Source: Mya arenaria (lineage: Eukaryota; Mollusca; Bivalvia; Myida; Myidae). Taken from it: a stretch of DNA of 64,000 nucleotides. The notes under the pieces are model-generated. The model worked only from the letters and a program-made list of their open reading frames with translations, searched no databases and was not told the DNA's origin. The stretch spans positions 33,520,131-33,584,130 of the forward strand of contig NC_069138.1 of assembly GCF_026914265.1 (NCBI RefSeq). Reading direction: 5' to 3'. Shown here in pieces: positions 37,021-48,669 of this stretch (within the stretch, counting starts at the first letter, position 1; each line of letters begins with the position of its first letter). The translations under genes were made by a program, and so were the position numbers.

Positions 37021-37330
37021 CCCGGTGAGTGAACTCTCCCAGTGACATTAGTAGTTCATGTAACCCTGGAAGCTGAACTCATGTTGAGCAGTCGAAAACA
37101 AGCTGCTCTCCAAGTCCATTCAGGAAAAGATGAAAGGACAATCTAGACGTCTTCAAAAGCCAGATTGACACACGACTTCACTGTATTCTTCATCAGTAAA
37201 TGAGACACAGGATGTTGCCAAGTACACTAAGTAGTATGAGAAATGCTTCATGGAAGGGCAGTGGTCACATGCAATCAACATTTTGTCAAAATCTTTAGAC
37301 AGGTGTCAATCCTACAAAACGTACAGTTTT
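37021..37330. repeat. Duplicated segment copy A, right piece
   Basis: Continues copy A beyond the long-TIR element. Similar to 57,557-57,780 ('gtgaactctccca', 'ttcactgtattcttcatca', 'cttcatggaaggg', 'gtggtcaca'). Confidence 0.75.
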
Positions 37331-39250
37331 CAAGGATGAATATCGCGTGAATTTTCCTGTGAATGAATTTCGTAAAGTATTCTCAATGGTCAACGGCTTG
37401 ATGATCTTAAATTTCTACAAAAGCGTCTTTGCATCAGTTCTTTCAAATCCGTGGGATAGGGTAAGCAGTTGAACTCGCAACCTCTGAAATCTATTGCGTC
37501 TCTACGTTGTCAAGGGCATGTAGCTGCACGGATGGGGCTTGTTGGCATGTCATACCTTAATTTGGGCTCATTAAAGGTACAATTTGAAAGATTATGAGCC
37601 AAATAGTGATAGCAAGAACAGATTGAGGCATGTTTACCATATCATTTTTGTAAAATAATTTAGTATACTTAGTGGTATAATTTACAAAATCAATATGACA
37701 TGATGCATTGTTATAATTTCTTAACCATTTAGAATAACTTGCTTCAGGTTAAAATCTCAATTATAATCTTGACTATGTTTTACATAAATTCGCTTTTTTA
37801 TAATATTCACAATTTTAAAATCACGGGTCATGGTAATAGCGGGGACTTTGATTTTTGGTTCAGGGTAAAATCTCCGGACGAACTGATGGTAAAATCCCCA
37901 CCAAATGCCCCCGCACCCCAGGGACCCTAGGTAAAGTCCATTCCCCACTATATACGGCGCGAAGACAAAACCACTGCATTCACCCAGCACTGCGGGGATA
38001 CCGGAAAGGTAAAAACACGGCCCATTTCCACCGCTATCTCCCCGGACCTGGGGGCCGTAGTTATAATAGACTGGTGCATTACAGTCTTAAGACCGATGAA
38101 TAGCATGCTTTATCCATTCGTTAGTTAACGTATTTTGTGCCTGCTAAATTCTGCAGAAGAATAAACAGATATCCATTTCCATATTGTTGCGCTATCGTTC
38201 ATGTTTTAAACGAATGCAAATTGTTCAGAAAAATATATACCATTCTTAGGGCCAAGTGTCAAAATGCCACTGAATGTCTTGCATCGCATCTAGTCCTGCA
38301 CTGTAAACTTACTGATAATAATAAAGATAACATGTGGAAATTTTGATATAATGACATGCCAGCAAGTGCTTATCACTGTTTAGTCTTAATGAAACCAGAA
38401 TACCAAATGATACAACTGCTTTCAGGATAAACATAATCAGCCCTAAACGGCAAACTAGTGACAGTTTCTTTTTGAGTAGTATTGCGCTATATTCATTTTT
38501 CAGTGCGTAACGGAGGATGTTTTATAAAGTTGTCAGGTATGCTGATATTGAATATTAAGTGTTGAATTACTACAGTACTTATCATAGAAAATAAATCAAT
38601 CCTTTTGTTTAAGGCTATTTCGGATGATTCCTTATCATAACTGTTCGTATGTACCAGTTTCGTTCGAAAATTCATATGCAATACTCAAATATATCATCTG
38701 CTATATGATTGTATAATTTGTGTAAACTGTATATATATGAATGTCTCCGCTACTGTTATCGTTGAACAGCCTTTTGTTGGAACGTGTTTTCTCCCACCTC
38801 AAATAAATAGACCCAATATTTTAACCATACTACAAAATCTTATCTTGCCCACGGGTGAAGATAAAATGCCCGTATGGAACTCCTTTTAATTGTCGCCACA
38901 TTGTAATTACCTCCCTTGTTGAAGACTGCTGTCTGTAGCATCATGGAAACTTTGTCTTGTGGCAATATTTAGAATGATAACTATTTCTACTATGTCACCT
39001 TAAAACAGTTTTCACGCACCTTTTAAAAATAATAGTTCACTCTCCTTAATTAGAACTATTTAAAGACCGATTTGACTATTAACAAGACCTAAATCACTGA
39101 ACATGACCTAAATCATTGCGCGCATATCCAAGACAACCACGAATTATGGCATATCCATTTGCAATTATTTTCACTAAGCACAGAAGAGTTACAGCAAAAA
39201 CAAACATTTTTACTTAATTTTGTTTAACTGAGGTGAGAGAAAAAGAATCT
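37331..39250. other. Non-coding; several dispersed repeats
   Basis: About 37,840-38,080 is a C-rich dispersed-type repeat ('ccccggacctgggggccgta'). About 38,886-38,970 is an inverted copy of 35,660-35,722. No gene was recognised. Confidence 0.5.
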
Positions 39251-39383
39251 ACCATAGCCGCTCGCGTAAGATATATTCACCAGACCCTCGCGCAGTGTTT
39301 TGCGGAAACTCGGTAAACCTCGTTTCCGCAAAACAACCTACGCTAGGGTCAGAATGAACCTATATTACACTAGCGGCCATGGA
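39251..39383. mobile_element. Foldback MITE of about 133 bases, copy 2
   Basis: Outer arms 'ccatagccgct' and 'agcggccatgg'. Inner arms TGTTTTGCGGAAAC and GTTTCCGCAAAACA flank 'tcggtaaacctc'. Related to 35,302-35,430. Confidence 0.75.
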
Positions 39384-39444
39384 AGTTACTTGTGGTTTCT
39401 CTATAAGAGTATGATGAAAATAATAAGTAATTATCTATGAACTA

Positions 39445-39690
39445 TTAGAACCGTTGCAACGGTTACGCAACAGTTACAGGGCTCGACCACGAGGCATAAC
39501 CGGAAATATTGCAACCGTTGCAAATAGAAAACAACGGTTTGCTAAAAGAGAGATATAAAGCTAGAACTCCACATTAAAATATAAACAATAGTATTGCATA
39601 AGCAACGGTTATTTTGTTGTGCAACAGTTCGGCAACGGAATCGAAGCGTACAGTAACTGGGTCAATTTCAGCCAACCGTTACACCAGTTG
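39445..39690. promoter_or_regulatory. Cluster of AACGGTT/AACCGTT motifs
   Basis: About eight YAACNGTT-type words on both strands in about 245 bases, including the abutting 'aaccgttgcaacggtta'. The word matches the vertebrate Myb consensus YAACKG. No gene start is nearby, so it may equally be element-specific sequence. Confidence 0.35.
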
Positions 39691-40965
39691 TTATAGGAGA
39701 CAAGAAAAGATTGATGAAAAGCTTCAAGTCGGCAAAATATTTTCTAAAAGGTTCCTCCTGCAGTTTTTTCAAACGAGGCACATTTTGGAAAGGTAGCGGG
39801 GTTCGCTTAATCTGGGCAGAAAAAATGTTTATTCACTGTTTCCACTGCCTGACAGAACTTCATTCCAGCCCGGAAACAAATATCTTACACTGTCAAACGA
39901 CATAAACAGCTGCTGGGTAGATGCACCTTTACTTCCGTCCGGTTCGTTAAGTAAGGAGGTTAGGCATGCCATTTATTGTCAAACAAATGTGGCTTTCATA
40001 GAAAGAGTAAATTTCCTTTCGTTCATCCGGGGGAAAATGGATCCTGTGATATCTCGTGGCAATCATCCGAACTAGGTATATGCAATTTTGTGTTCAGTTT
40101 GTTAAGGGCTATTAAGAAGGTTATAAATACTCGTATCAATAAAAATTAATGGTAAAATGAACATAAAACTCTTTCCTCGTGTATCTGCTAATTGTATGCT
40201 CCAAAACGAACGGGAAAAGCATGCAAAACATGGAAAAGCTGATGAATTTACTGTTGATTCGCCAAAGAGATCGTTCGTGCAAAGCTGATTAGGACGAATT
40301 AAACTTCTGACTTTCAAGGCCCATTCGTGGTTAGCTTTACTTATTTGCACACTTTGGGACAAACTTTAAATAATACAGGTTGACGTTACATAGACAAATT
40401 AGACTATAATCGCTTTAACATGCTTTATATTCTCTTACTAATTAGACGTTTATAATTGTAGATGTGGGGATACAGTACTTCGACCCAACACTTCTCAGGA
40501 TTCGATATCTTTATTTCTCAATGGTCGTATAGAAAAACCTATAAATATAATAACATTATCATGGGTAAAAGTTGAGAATTTTGAAAATCCCGGTCAGGTC
40601 CAGGGCGAAGCCTTGGCCAGGGGGCCGGAGGCCCCCGGAAGCTCCTTGAATATAGCCATTTTAGTGGATATGAAATGCCTTTTCCAGGCTTTAATTTTAA
40701 ATAATGAGGAGTATTGAAATAAAGTTTTTCAGACAAATATGACTATGAACAGGTATACTGATATACATGTGACTCTACATACTGAAGAATATCCTGCATA
40801 AGCAAGCCAGTAATCATGATTTACTATATGTATGTAATTTTTCACATTTTGGATATTTTCTTTTAAAAATGTTTGAAAGGAATAATTTTAACAGCAATTG
40901 TGATTCTAGATTTTTTTAACATTATTTTTTTTAAACAATAACTTCATATTTTGAACAACACAAAT
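39691..40965. other. Nothing recognised except a GC-rich hairpin
   Basis: Bases 40,620-40,636 form GGGGGCC-GGA-GGCCCCC within a GC-rich patch (40,589-40,645) in otherwise AT-rich DNA. It is a probable repeat terminus. Confidence 0.45.
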
Positions 40966-41560
40966 TCATATTATCACAATTTTAACAGTTATATAGACTA
41001 AAATATATGCATTCAATGGAAGTGACTTATTAAAAGTGACAAACACAGGATCCATGACAGTCAGCAACCGCAGTGTTGTGTTGGTCAATGGCATAGCCAG
41101 CATCTTCTTCCCTGCCAAAACATACCCATTTCTAAGTTTGGTGTACAGGTTGTTCACCCAGTGATGACATATTTTATCAATTCTTGCTTTGTTCATAGCC
41201 ACAAAAGCATAATCTCCAACCGCCATGTCCTTGTCAGATTTCTGCAGAGCCCTGTCAGTGATATCCAGTTTCACAAGCTGGCTAGGACGATGAGGTATAT
41301 TCTCTGGCTTGAGAAACATTCCCATGAACTCCCTTGTTAGGGGTCGACCATCCTGCTGTGAAGAGTGTGGATCAGTGGACTCTCAGACTGGAAGATCTTG
41401 ACATATCCACTGAAGGTTTCTAACAGACCTCTAAACAAATTGAGCTTTGTTTCTGTTTCAAACCTTCTGAGGAACAGGAAGTCAAGAATTCGATCCTTCC
41501 TATCTGAACTTGTGGCAGATTTCTATTAATTGTCCTGAGCCATATTCAGTAAAATGATGG
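40966..41560 (-). pseudogene. hAT-like transposase fragment
   Basis: A 119-codon frame (41,325-40,966) with MAVGDYAFVAMNKARIDKIC and LRNGYVLAGKKMLAMPLTN. Upstream on the same strand, in a frame shifted near 41,345, lies KLNLFRGLLETFSGYVKIFQ then SPLIHTLHSRM. This order parallels the middle of the hAT transposase at 27.9-30.4 kb, where FLKLFQKQKPLIHQLHSES is followed by a KLIDIDLDKR block, so the same superfamily is likely. The stop at about 41,525, the frameshift and missing ends mark it as a remnant. No TIRs were located. Confidence 0.5.
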
Positions 41561-44189
41561 AGGCCTGTGCTTCATCCGAGATTTACGATTAGAGAAAATC
41601 TGGCTGATGACAGACCTGAAACAAGTGAATAACCCCTTGTTAACCAAAATATAGTTATATGTTGTTTTTAAAAGAAGACTTTAACCATGACCGGTTTATT
41701 AAATATCTTATTAACATTTCTTTGCATGCTTCGTCTCACATAAAGATTAAACATTCAGGTTTAAATGTACAATCAGGCTAACTATCAAGCTACCTACCAA
41801 TTTATATGTATTCACCGTTATTATTTCAAACTGCAACTGATTGTTTTTAACATTTTTTTGGAAATATTTAAAATCTTAAATTTTAAATGAATTTATAAAA
41901 TTGATGAAAATTTACAATTTGTTTAAAATATCCTAAGGTCATATATAATTAATATTATATGAATTCAATATATAATATTGAAATGCATAAATACCAAAAG
42001 CCACAAATGAAAAGAAGCAACAGTTATGTAAAAGAGTAAGCTTAAAGATGATTATGACAGAAACAATAAACATTTGTAAGACACAATACAAAACATACAA
42101 GATAAAAGCAAGTGCCACGCCCTTCATGAAATTCAGTAAATACAATTAAGCAGGTTATCTCTAATTACAGCTTTTCGGATTAAATACAAATAAATACTAC
42201 TATGAATGTAATAAAGAAATACACTCACCAGACTGTGAAACAGTACACTATTAAATATGAATATATAAACTATAAAGTTTTGTAACGATATAGAAATGAC
42301 TTTGAAGGAGAAGCGGACCTCGCAGTCCGACTGCCAGAAAACAAGTCATAGCCAAAATGAAGGAAATTAGTAAGGGTGGTGAGATAAAAATAGGAGAGCC
42401 AATGAAATTGTTAGTTAAATATAAATATACCCGTTTGACCACTTTCATACATAACCTCATACACTCATTTACATAAACATGAGAATCACATGGACAAACA
42501 AGTGACAATAACAAACAGGACAGTTGGGGTGGAGTTGTTTTACTTCCAGCAGCCATAAGGAAATGTGTACACTGGTATTCGTCAGTTGTGGTCTTCACGG
42601 TGGATGAATACAGTTACTTAACTAGAGTAATTAAGTATAAAAACAGTTTGACATTTCACAGAATAATCATCCTCGGCGACCTAGCATGTTCTAAATATGT
42701 ATGATACCGTGGCTAGCGAAACTCCGTAAAGTTTGACTATTTATATCATTTTCCGACCAATAAAAACAGCCGATAACAAAAAAGGAAAGAATCTCCTTTT
42801 TCAAGAGCTATCAGCAAATTTGACAAAATGGCAGCGGCCATTGAACGAATTTTGCAATTTCGTTTTTGCGTATTAAAATAGATCGTATCAATGTAGAACA
42901 GTGAGACCAGTATCAATCCATGGGAACACATCTCAATTAACTGCGTATTCATTTACTTGGATGTGTTTGCAACTTTTGTACCGTTAAATACAACAATATA
43001 CCGTCTTAACGGATAAATAGAATAAGAAAGCGCAAGCGTTGTTGGAGAGGAATACTGCTTACTTTTCAGATGATATTTAATATTATATTATTTTTTGGTG
43101 TATAGTACGGTGTTCTTATGAAGATAATAAGACATTGATTTCATAAATTATCAACAAAGTGGCCTTCTATTTACAATCAATTAAAAACCTTTGCACATTA
43201 ATATTACATCTATTATAAGTAAGGTTAACAAACTAGATATTTAAATATAAAATAACATTTGATGTCATTTAATTTCATTCATTAACTGACATTTATCAGT
43301 AACAAGTTGTGTCATTCAAACACTATACGTTCTGAATAACAATTCTGCTGTAGCCAGCCATAATACTCCAGTTACATACACGAAGCTGGTTTGGATCTGC
43401 AGGCGTTCATTTTCTTGATTTTCTAATGCATGTATTTGAAACATATATGCGTTTTGAGTGTATCAAACTATAAAGATACCGCTGCACTGACTAGTGATAG
43501 CTACGGCAAACAATCTACTTTAATCATTTTAAAGCACACTTATGCTTTATATGGTAATTGTGTTGCAATGGGGATGTTACAGTGGAGCCTTGAAAGCGGC
43601 ATTGGCTGTGGGATAATCTTTAAAAACTGGATACTACAGACACTGCTACATATTGCGGTATTGTTCTTGACTTGGACATTGGACAAAACACTTGTACTTA
43701 CTAGATCCATTTTTAAAAAAGTTTATTCTTGTGATGTGATTACACTATTAAAGACTCCAGGTATGTTCTATAACTAATACTTGTGTAAGTGCTCACACAT
43801 ATGCACGTTCAATAAAGTGCACATATTTAATATATACCAAACCATGTCCTTGTATGTTTCTTCATGTCCTTTGAATGTGATCACTTCACACGTTTATTTT
43901 CTTAGACCTACAATTTAAACATTTGATTATGTTTATATAGAAACTACAGACACACGCTCAGTAGCCAAAAGTAACCATAATTAATATTGTTAAAATATTC
44001 CAAAAACGATGAATAAATGTCAAAAACAATGATTCTTATGAAAGATATCGAGTTTTATTTGAAAGAAATGACCATAGTGAATCTTTAACAATTCACCATT
44101 CATTAAATATATATTTTTGCACTTTTTGCTATTAAATACACGGTTATAATCTTGTTATCAGTAATGAATATTGTCCATAAAATAAATTT
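41561..44189. other. No feature recognised
   Basis: Frames at 42,598-42,251 (minus) and 43,430-43,777 (plus, 115 codons) have no family signature, splice support or repeats. AT-rich throughout. Confidence 0.4.
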
Positions 44190-45012
44190 TTAGCTCGACT
44201 ATTCGAAGAATAGGTGGGCTATACTTCTCGCCCCGGCGTCTGGTTAAAGTTTTGGGGCAAGTTGGGATTTTCACTTAAAACTCCAATACCATTCTTTCAA
44301 TTGACTTAATACTTTACACAGTTGTTCAGAGCCATCACATAATGAGGTTAAATAACTCCATATTATCTTTTATACAAATTGTGGCCCCTGATTGACTATT
44401 GAACTAAGGTTAAAGTTTTAGAGCAGGTTGGGATATTTATTAATTTAATTACTTCTATACCCTTCATTCAATTGACTTAATACTTCACACAATTGTTCAG
44501 GACCATTACCCAATAAGGTTACATAACTCCATATCCTTAATACAAGTTATGGCCCCTGACTGACTTAGGTTAAAGTTTTAAGCAAGTAAAAGTTAAGGGC
44601 AAGTTGGGATTTCAAAAAAAACAACTTCTATACCGTTCATTCAATGCACTTAATAAAATTCAAAATTATTTACGACCATCTTACAACAAGAAACATAACT
44701 GCATTTTAACCCTAAATACAAATTATGGCCCTTGATTTGTTTTGTTTTTTTCTCTCTTTTTTCTTTTCTTTTTTTTCTTTTGAAATGCATATTTGTATAT
44801 TCTCAACCACATTTTCATAATGGGAAATCAACTTGCGTCATTGTTCGGGCGGGCTGGTGGGAGGGCAGCATCAAAGTCACCTTATGTATAGAATAATTTT
44901 AGTTAGGTTTGACATAAAGAGACCAAACTTTGTAATATTACATTGTTATTGTATTCACTTCTAAGTCAAAGCGGCGTAGTCGAGCGCCCGGTCTTACGAC
45001 GGCCATTGTTTA
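44190..45012 (+). mobile_element. Helentron-like element, plus orientation
   Basis: Starts TTAGCTCGACTATTCGAAG and ends with a weak hairpin (GGTC-TTAC-GACGGCC) followed by ATTGTTTAG. It corresponds to the outer element at 12,335-16,266 in reverse and lacks both insertions. It contains degenerate tandem units ('caattgacttaatac', 'ataactccatat') and a T-rich tract at about 44,735-44,785. Confidence 0.6.
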
Positions 45013-46530
45013 GTAAGTAGTTAAAGGGTTATCAGAAAAAAATAATATTGGTAACATAAAAAAAAAGATTTTTATATGAGTGTCACTTTAAATATAAACC
45101 CGTTAAAAGGCAAAGGGAAAACGCCAAAGTCAAAGAACACACAATAAATCACAAACCAGAAACGTGGAACAAAAACACAGTTGATATATATTATATAAAA
45201 CAAAGGTGTAATTATCAAGGATTGTTAGGTATCTCTGTATATACCTGTGTATATTGTGGTTTTTAATGAATGTTCGTGTCAATCTGTTATATACTGACCT
45301 TTCAATTGCACTTCTGTTACACATTGATAAAATTTATTTGCAGATACTACTAATTGCATTCCATTTACAAAATTTTCCAATAACCCTTTTCCATTGTTTT
45401 TACAATTCTAAAATAATCATTCCATTTCGTTATCATACAATTGCTAGATGTAAAGACCTAGTACAATCGCAACAAATATACTTTTTCTAAAACTCTTCCT
45501 ATAATTTTTTTTTCTATTTAAACCTCTATAAGAATTTTTGTATCTAAATGTTCATTTCCAAAAAATACCAACATGTTATTGCATTACTGTTTAACCTATG
45601 AAATCAGACATTTGTCTCGATTTTATTTCTCATAAGCAATCTGCAAAGTTATTGTGTATCAAGTTGCCAGCGCAAACTTCCAACATATCTGGTTCTTACT
45701 TGCATAAATGACATACATAGTAAGCAGCAGCATTTGCATCATTAATTATTTGACTTTTGAATTCGTCATCCTTACTGGGTATATGTTTGCACAGTGTTGT
45801 TTATGTAATTTACCATCAAACCATGTGTGATATTAGTAACCTCTGTAGGAACATCATTTATCAAAAAAACATGTAGTAATGAGTAGAACCACGACACGAC
45901 TTTGAAAAACAACCCTTACGAAGTGGTCGCACTCAATAGATATGCAAAAAGCTACAGGAACATGCTCAGTAGCAAAAAGTTTAAACATAAACCCGGTTTA
46001 GTGGCAATGGGCAACGTCAAAGACATAGAACACAAATTCACAAACAAGAAACATAGAAAAACACTTAATGGATGTCAGTGGGTCAGACCTTATACTTGAA
46101 AAAACAAACATTTGTTTTTGCTTCATCAAATGAAAATTTCTTGAGGCACATGCCATGTTCATACCAGTGCCAATCATCTGCTGATAAAGTCATGAATAGA
46201 GTTGGCATACCTAGACCACGTAACATAGCTGTCAGACCATATTACGAGGGTAAGCAACAGTGGCTTGTATATTTTTCACGATCATGTAAGAATTCAACAT
46301 GTCTGAGTTTGAATGGGAAGGAACATCTTAAGCTGTTGTAGCAGAAAGTCCATTGTGGTCAACTGTTGGCTTTTTCATGTTTCAAGAAAAGTTCATCATA
46401 TGAAACAGCAGCATGCAACAGCTAAGTGATAATCTTCCGCAAACTTCCATAGCGATGTTTGAATTACATGCTAAGTGATGATCTTTGTGGTCGTGAACAT
46501 GTTAACCTATGTTTGCCGTCATGATAAAAA
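45013..46530. repeat. Copies of a dispersed 'caaagacatagaacac' repeat
   Basis: Two related blocks (about 45,095-45,250 and 45,935-46,090) share 'aaacccg', 'aacgtcaaagacatagaaca', 'aagaaac' and 'attgttaggt' words with 56,040-56,225 and with bases 1-55. Between and after them nothing was recognised. Confidence 0.55.
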
Positions 46531-46539
46531 AACGTCACG

Positions 46540-46912
46540 AGTTTTGTGGTCTTGGTACCTCCTCCGAAATCCTTTTCTGCGAATGGGGCATAAGTTATGG
46601 ATCACACCTGATTCTGTCTCATGTGTCTGTGGATTGTTGCGTTTTAAATCCTCCTCATGAATCGTTATCTTTGAAGGGGGCCTGATAAGTAACGGACCAA
46701 ACGTGATTCTGCCTCTTAGTTCTGTTCTTCTTGGTTCCTTCTCAGATATTCTTTTCTTCGACGAAGGCACGTATTAAACCACATCTGATTATCTATCGTC
46801 TTTGTTCCTCCTCAGATATTTTTTGAAGGTTGCATAATACGTCATGGACCACACCTGGTTCTGCCTCATGTGTCTGAGGTCTTTGTTTCCTCCTCAGAAT
46901 GATCCTTTCTTT
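46540..46912. repeat. Degenerate tandem repeat, units of about 105 bases
   Basis: About four diverged units with 'tggttcctcctcagatatt', 'atggaccacacctg' and 'attctgcctcatgtgtctg'. Confidence 0.7.
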
Positions 46913-47119
46913 TGACTGTCAAGTAGAATCGACTGTATTGAATATTGTACCAACAAGGTTCGAACTCACTATTGATGAGGCGAAATAAACACATTTATCA
47001 TTGTAATTTTAGTGGTCTGTAAAGATTTAGCTTCCTTACCACACTGATAATTATTTTCCTTTAAAGTTTCAGTCAAAACTGCAGGGTAGAAAACAAGATC
47101 CATTTATATACTAAACAAA

Positions 47120-47215
47120 GCACCGTTAAAAACGGTGCAAATATGCATGAGTGAAAACGTTAGATATTATTCAGGAATAGCACCGTTCAAAAGAGCGGGA
47201 AAATTAAAACGGTGC
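47120..47215. repeat. Two GCACCGTT/AACGGTGC hairpins
   Basis: GCACCGTT-AAA-AACGGTGC at 47,120-47,138 and a second pair with a 20-base spacer at 47,180-47,215. Function unknown; possibly element termini. Confidence 0.6.
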
Positions 47216-48235
47216 AAAAGAACGTTACAACTATACTCTCCCATGCTAAAGACAAGGCTATTGGAGAAGCAATATCATTTATCATACATATACAACGAAT
47301 AAATCGCGATATTCGCGACCTTTCAAGTGATTTCAGAATGTTTTTCAAATTATTTTTAACTGTTGTTGATTTAGAGTTATTCATATTAATATATTCTGCA
47401 AATATGCCAACTTGTCTTCATACCCTGCCATACTCTTAGTTTTATTTTGCTTGTCCCTAAATAAATATATAATACCAAAATATGATTATCATAATGCCCC
47501 CTGAGTGTCAGAAATCATTTGCGGTCATGCTCATGCCACACCCCGTATCCATGTCCACTTTAAGGACATTGGTTCAGGCAGGGTCAAGTGTCAACTCGGA
47601 CACTATTTTCGCGTCCAACGCCATAATGACATTTTGGAGCTCATGATGCCCAACTTAATAAGGGCCATCCACTGGTAACACAAACACCTATATCAAGTTT
47701 GAGAAACATATTTAAATACATTGTCTAGTTACCACTCGGACAAGCTTTTGGCATTCAAGGTCAGTGTTAAAATCATTAAATCAGACCCCCAAAACACGAT
47801 TTATACCCCCTCTTCTTAGAAATGGGCATAATGGATGGACGAGTGCCAATAAGTGCTATTCCAAGTTCCAAAATGACTTAAATCTTGCATATCACATACA
47901 TTGGGTCATCACTTTGTGTTTCATATATATTGTGCCTCCTTCGCAGAAGAGGGGGTATATTGTTTCGCACATGTCGGTCGGTTGATCGGTCGGTCGGCCC
48001 GTCTATAGGCCAAAGCTTGTTCGAGTGATAACGTAACAATTTCTGGATCTATAATAATCAAACTTGACATGGAGGTTGGGCATGACCAGTAAATGACCCA
48101 TATTGATTTTTTAGTAACCTATGAATATCTGTTCATGAGTTTTTAACCATGAATGTGTTTTTCAGGCTGTTGGCATACTCGGGCAAATAATGATTTTCTT
48201 GAGAATTCAAATTATGGTTTGCACTCGACTTTGTA
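47216..48235. other. Non-coding; dispersed repeat with (GGTC)n
   Basis: About 47,795-48,010 contains 'ataccccctcttctt' and its inverse 'agaagagggggtatat', then a GGTC run. It looks like a small dispersed repeat. No gene. Confidence 0.5.
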
Positions 48236-48254
48236 TAAAGGTGGGTTCCCACTG

Positions 48255-48545
48255 CCGATCAGATCAACTCGATCATCCCGATCACCCAAATTCCCCGATC
48301 AGGCCCGACCATGCTCGACTAAAGGCGAATACACGACTTCTTCTCGACCTCTTGTCGATCACACACGATTTCCACACGATTATTCACGACTCCTTCACGA
48401 CGTCAACCCGACCACCTTTCCGATTTCCGCTCGATCATCCCGACCTTTACACGATCCCTACACGATCTCAACTCGACCTACTGGATCTCTGCTCGATCGG
48501 TGTCAGATCTTTCCCCGACCCGATCGTCATAGTCGTACTCGAGTC
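48255..48545. promoter_or_regulatory. Left subterminal array of CGAYY motifs, helically phased
   Basis: About two dozen CGATC/CGACC/CGATT/CGACT words on the plus strand, with start-to-start spacing often 10 or 11 bases (for example from 48,357 to about 48,410). Probably binding sites for the element's MADF protein or transposase; the binding is inferred. Confidence 0.65.
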
Positions 48546-48669
48546 GTAGAAGGTCGTGAACAGTCGTGTACCAAAACTTTTAGAATAAAAACTTCAAACA
48601 GTGTTGATCATTATCACTTCATCCTGAAACTTCATGGTATATGTTGTGTCCAGCATAGTATACATATTT

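Larger units (their letters stand above)
32285..37028. mobile_element. 4.7-kb long-TIR element, MULE-like, carrying gene fragment
   Basis: Ends GGGGATGAGCAAAAAAAGTC and its complement, with inverted similarity over about 260 outer bases. The similarity resumes at 34,150-34,345 against 36,640-36,830, so the TIRs are about 390-450 bases once a later insertion (32,556-34,141) is removed. An 8-base duplication AGTGAACT flanks it, and the paralogue at 57,555-57,575 shows the intact site (ccagtgaactctccc). No transposase frame is present. The interior holds zinc-finger exons (34,671-35,260), a small foldback (35,302-35,430) and unassigned DNA. Long TIRs and an 8-base TSD suggest a non-autonomous Mutator- or P-like element. 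Confidence 0.8.

Noticed and set aside
42251..42598. 115-codon minus-strand frame
   Set aside because: No recognisable motif, no splice sites and no repeat context; insufficient support.
43430..43777. 115-codon plus-strand frame
   Set aside because: Low-information composition and no family signature; likely chance.
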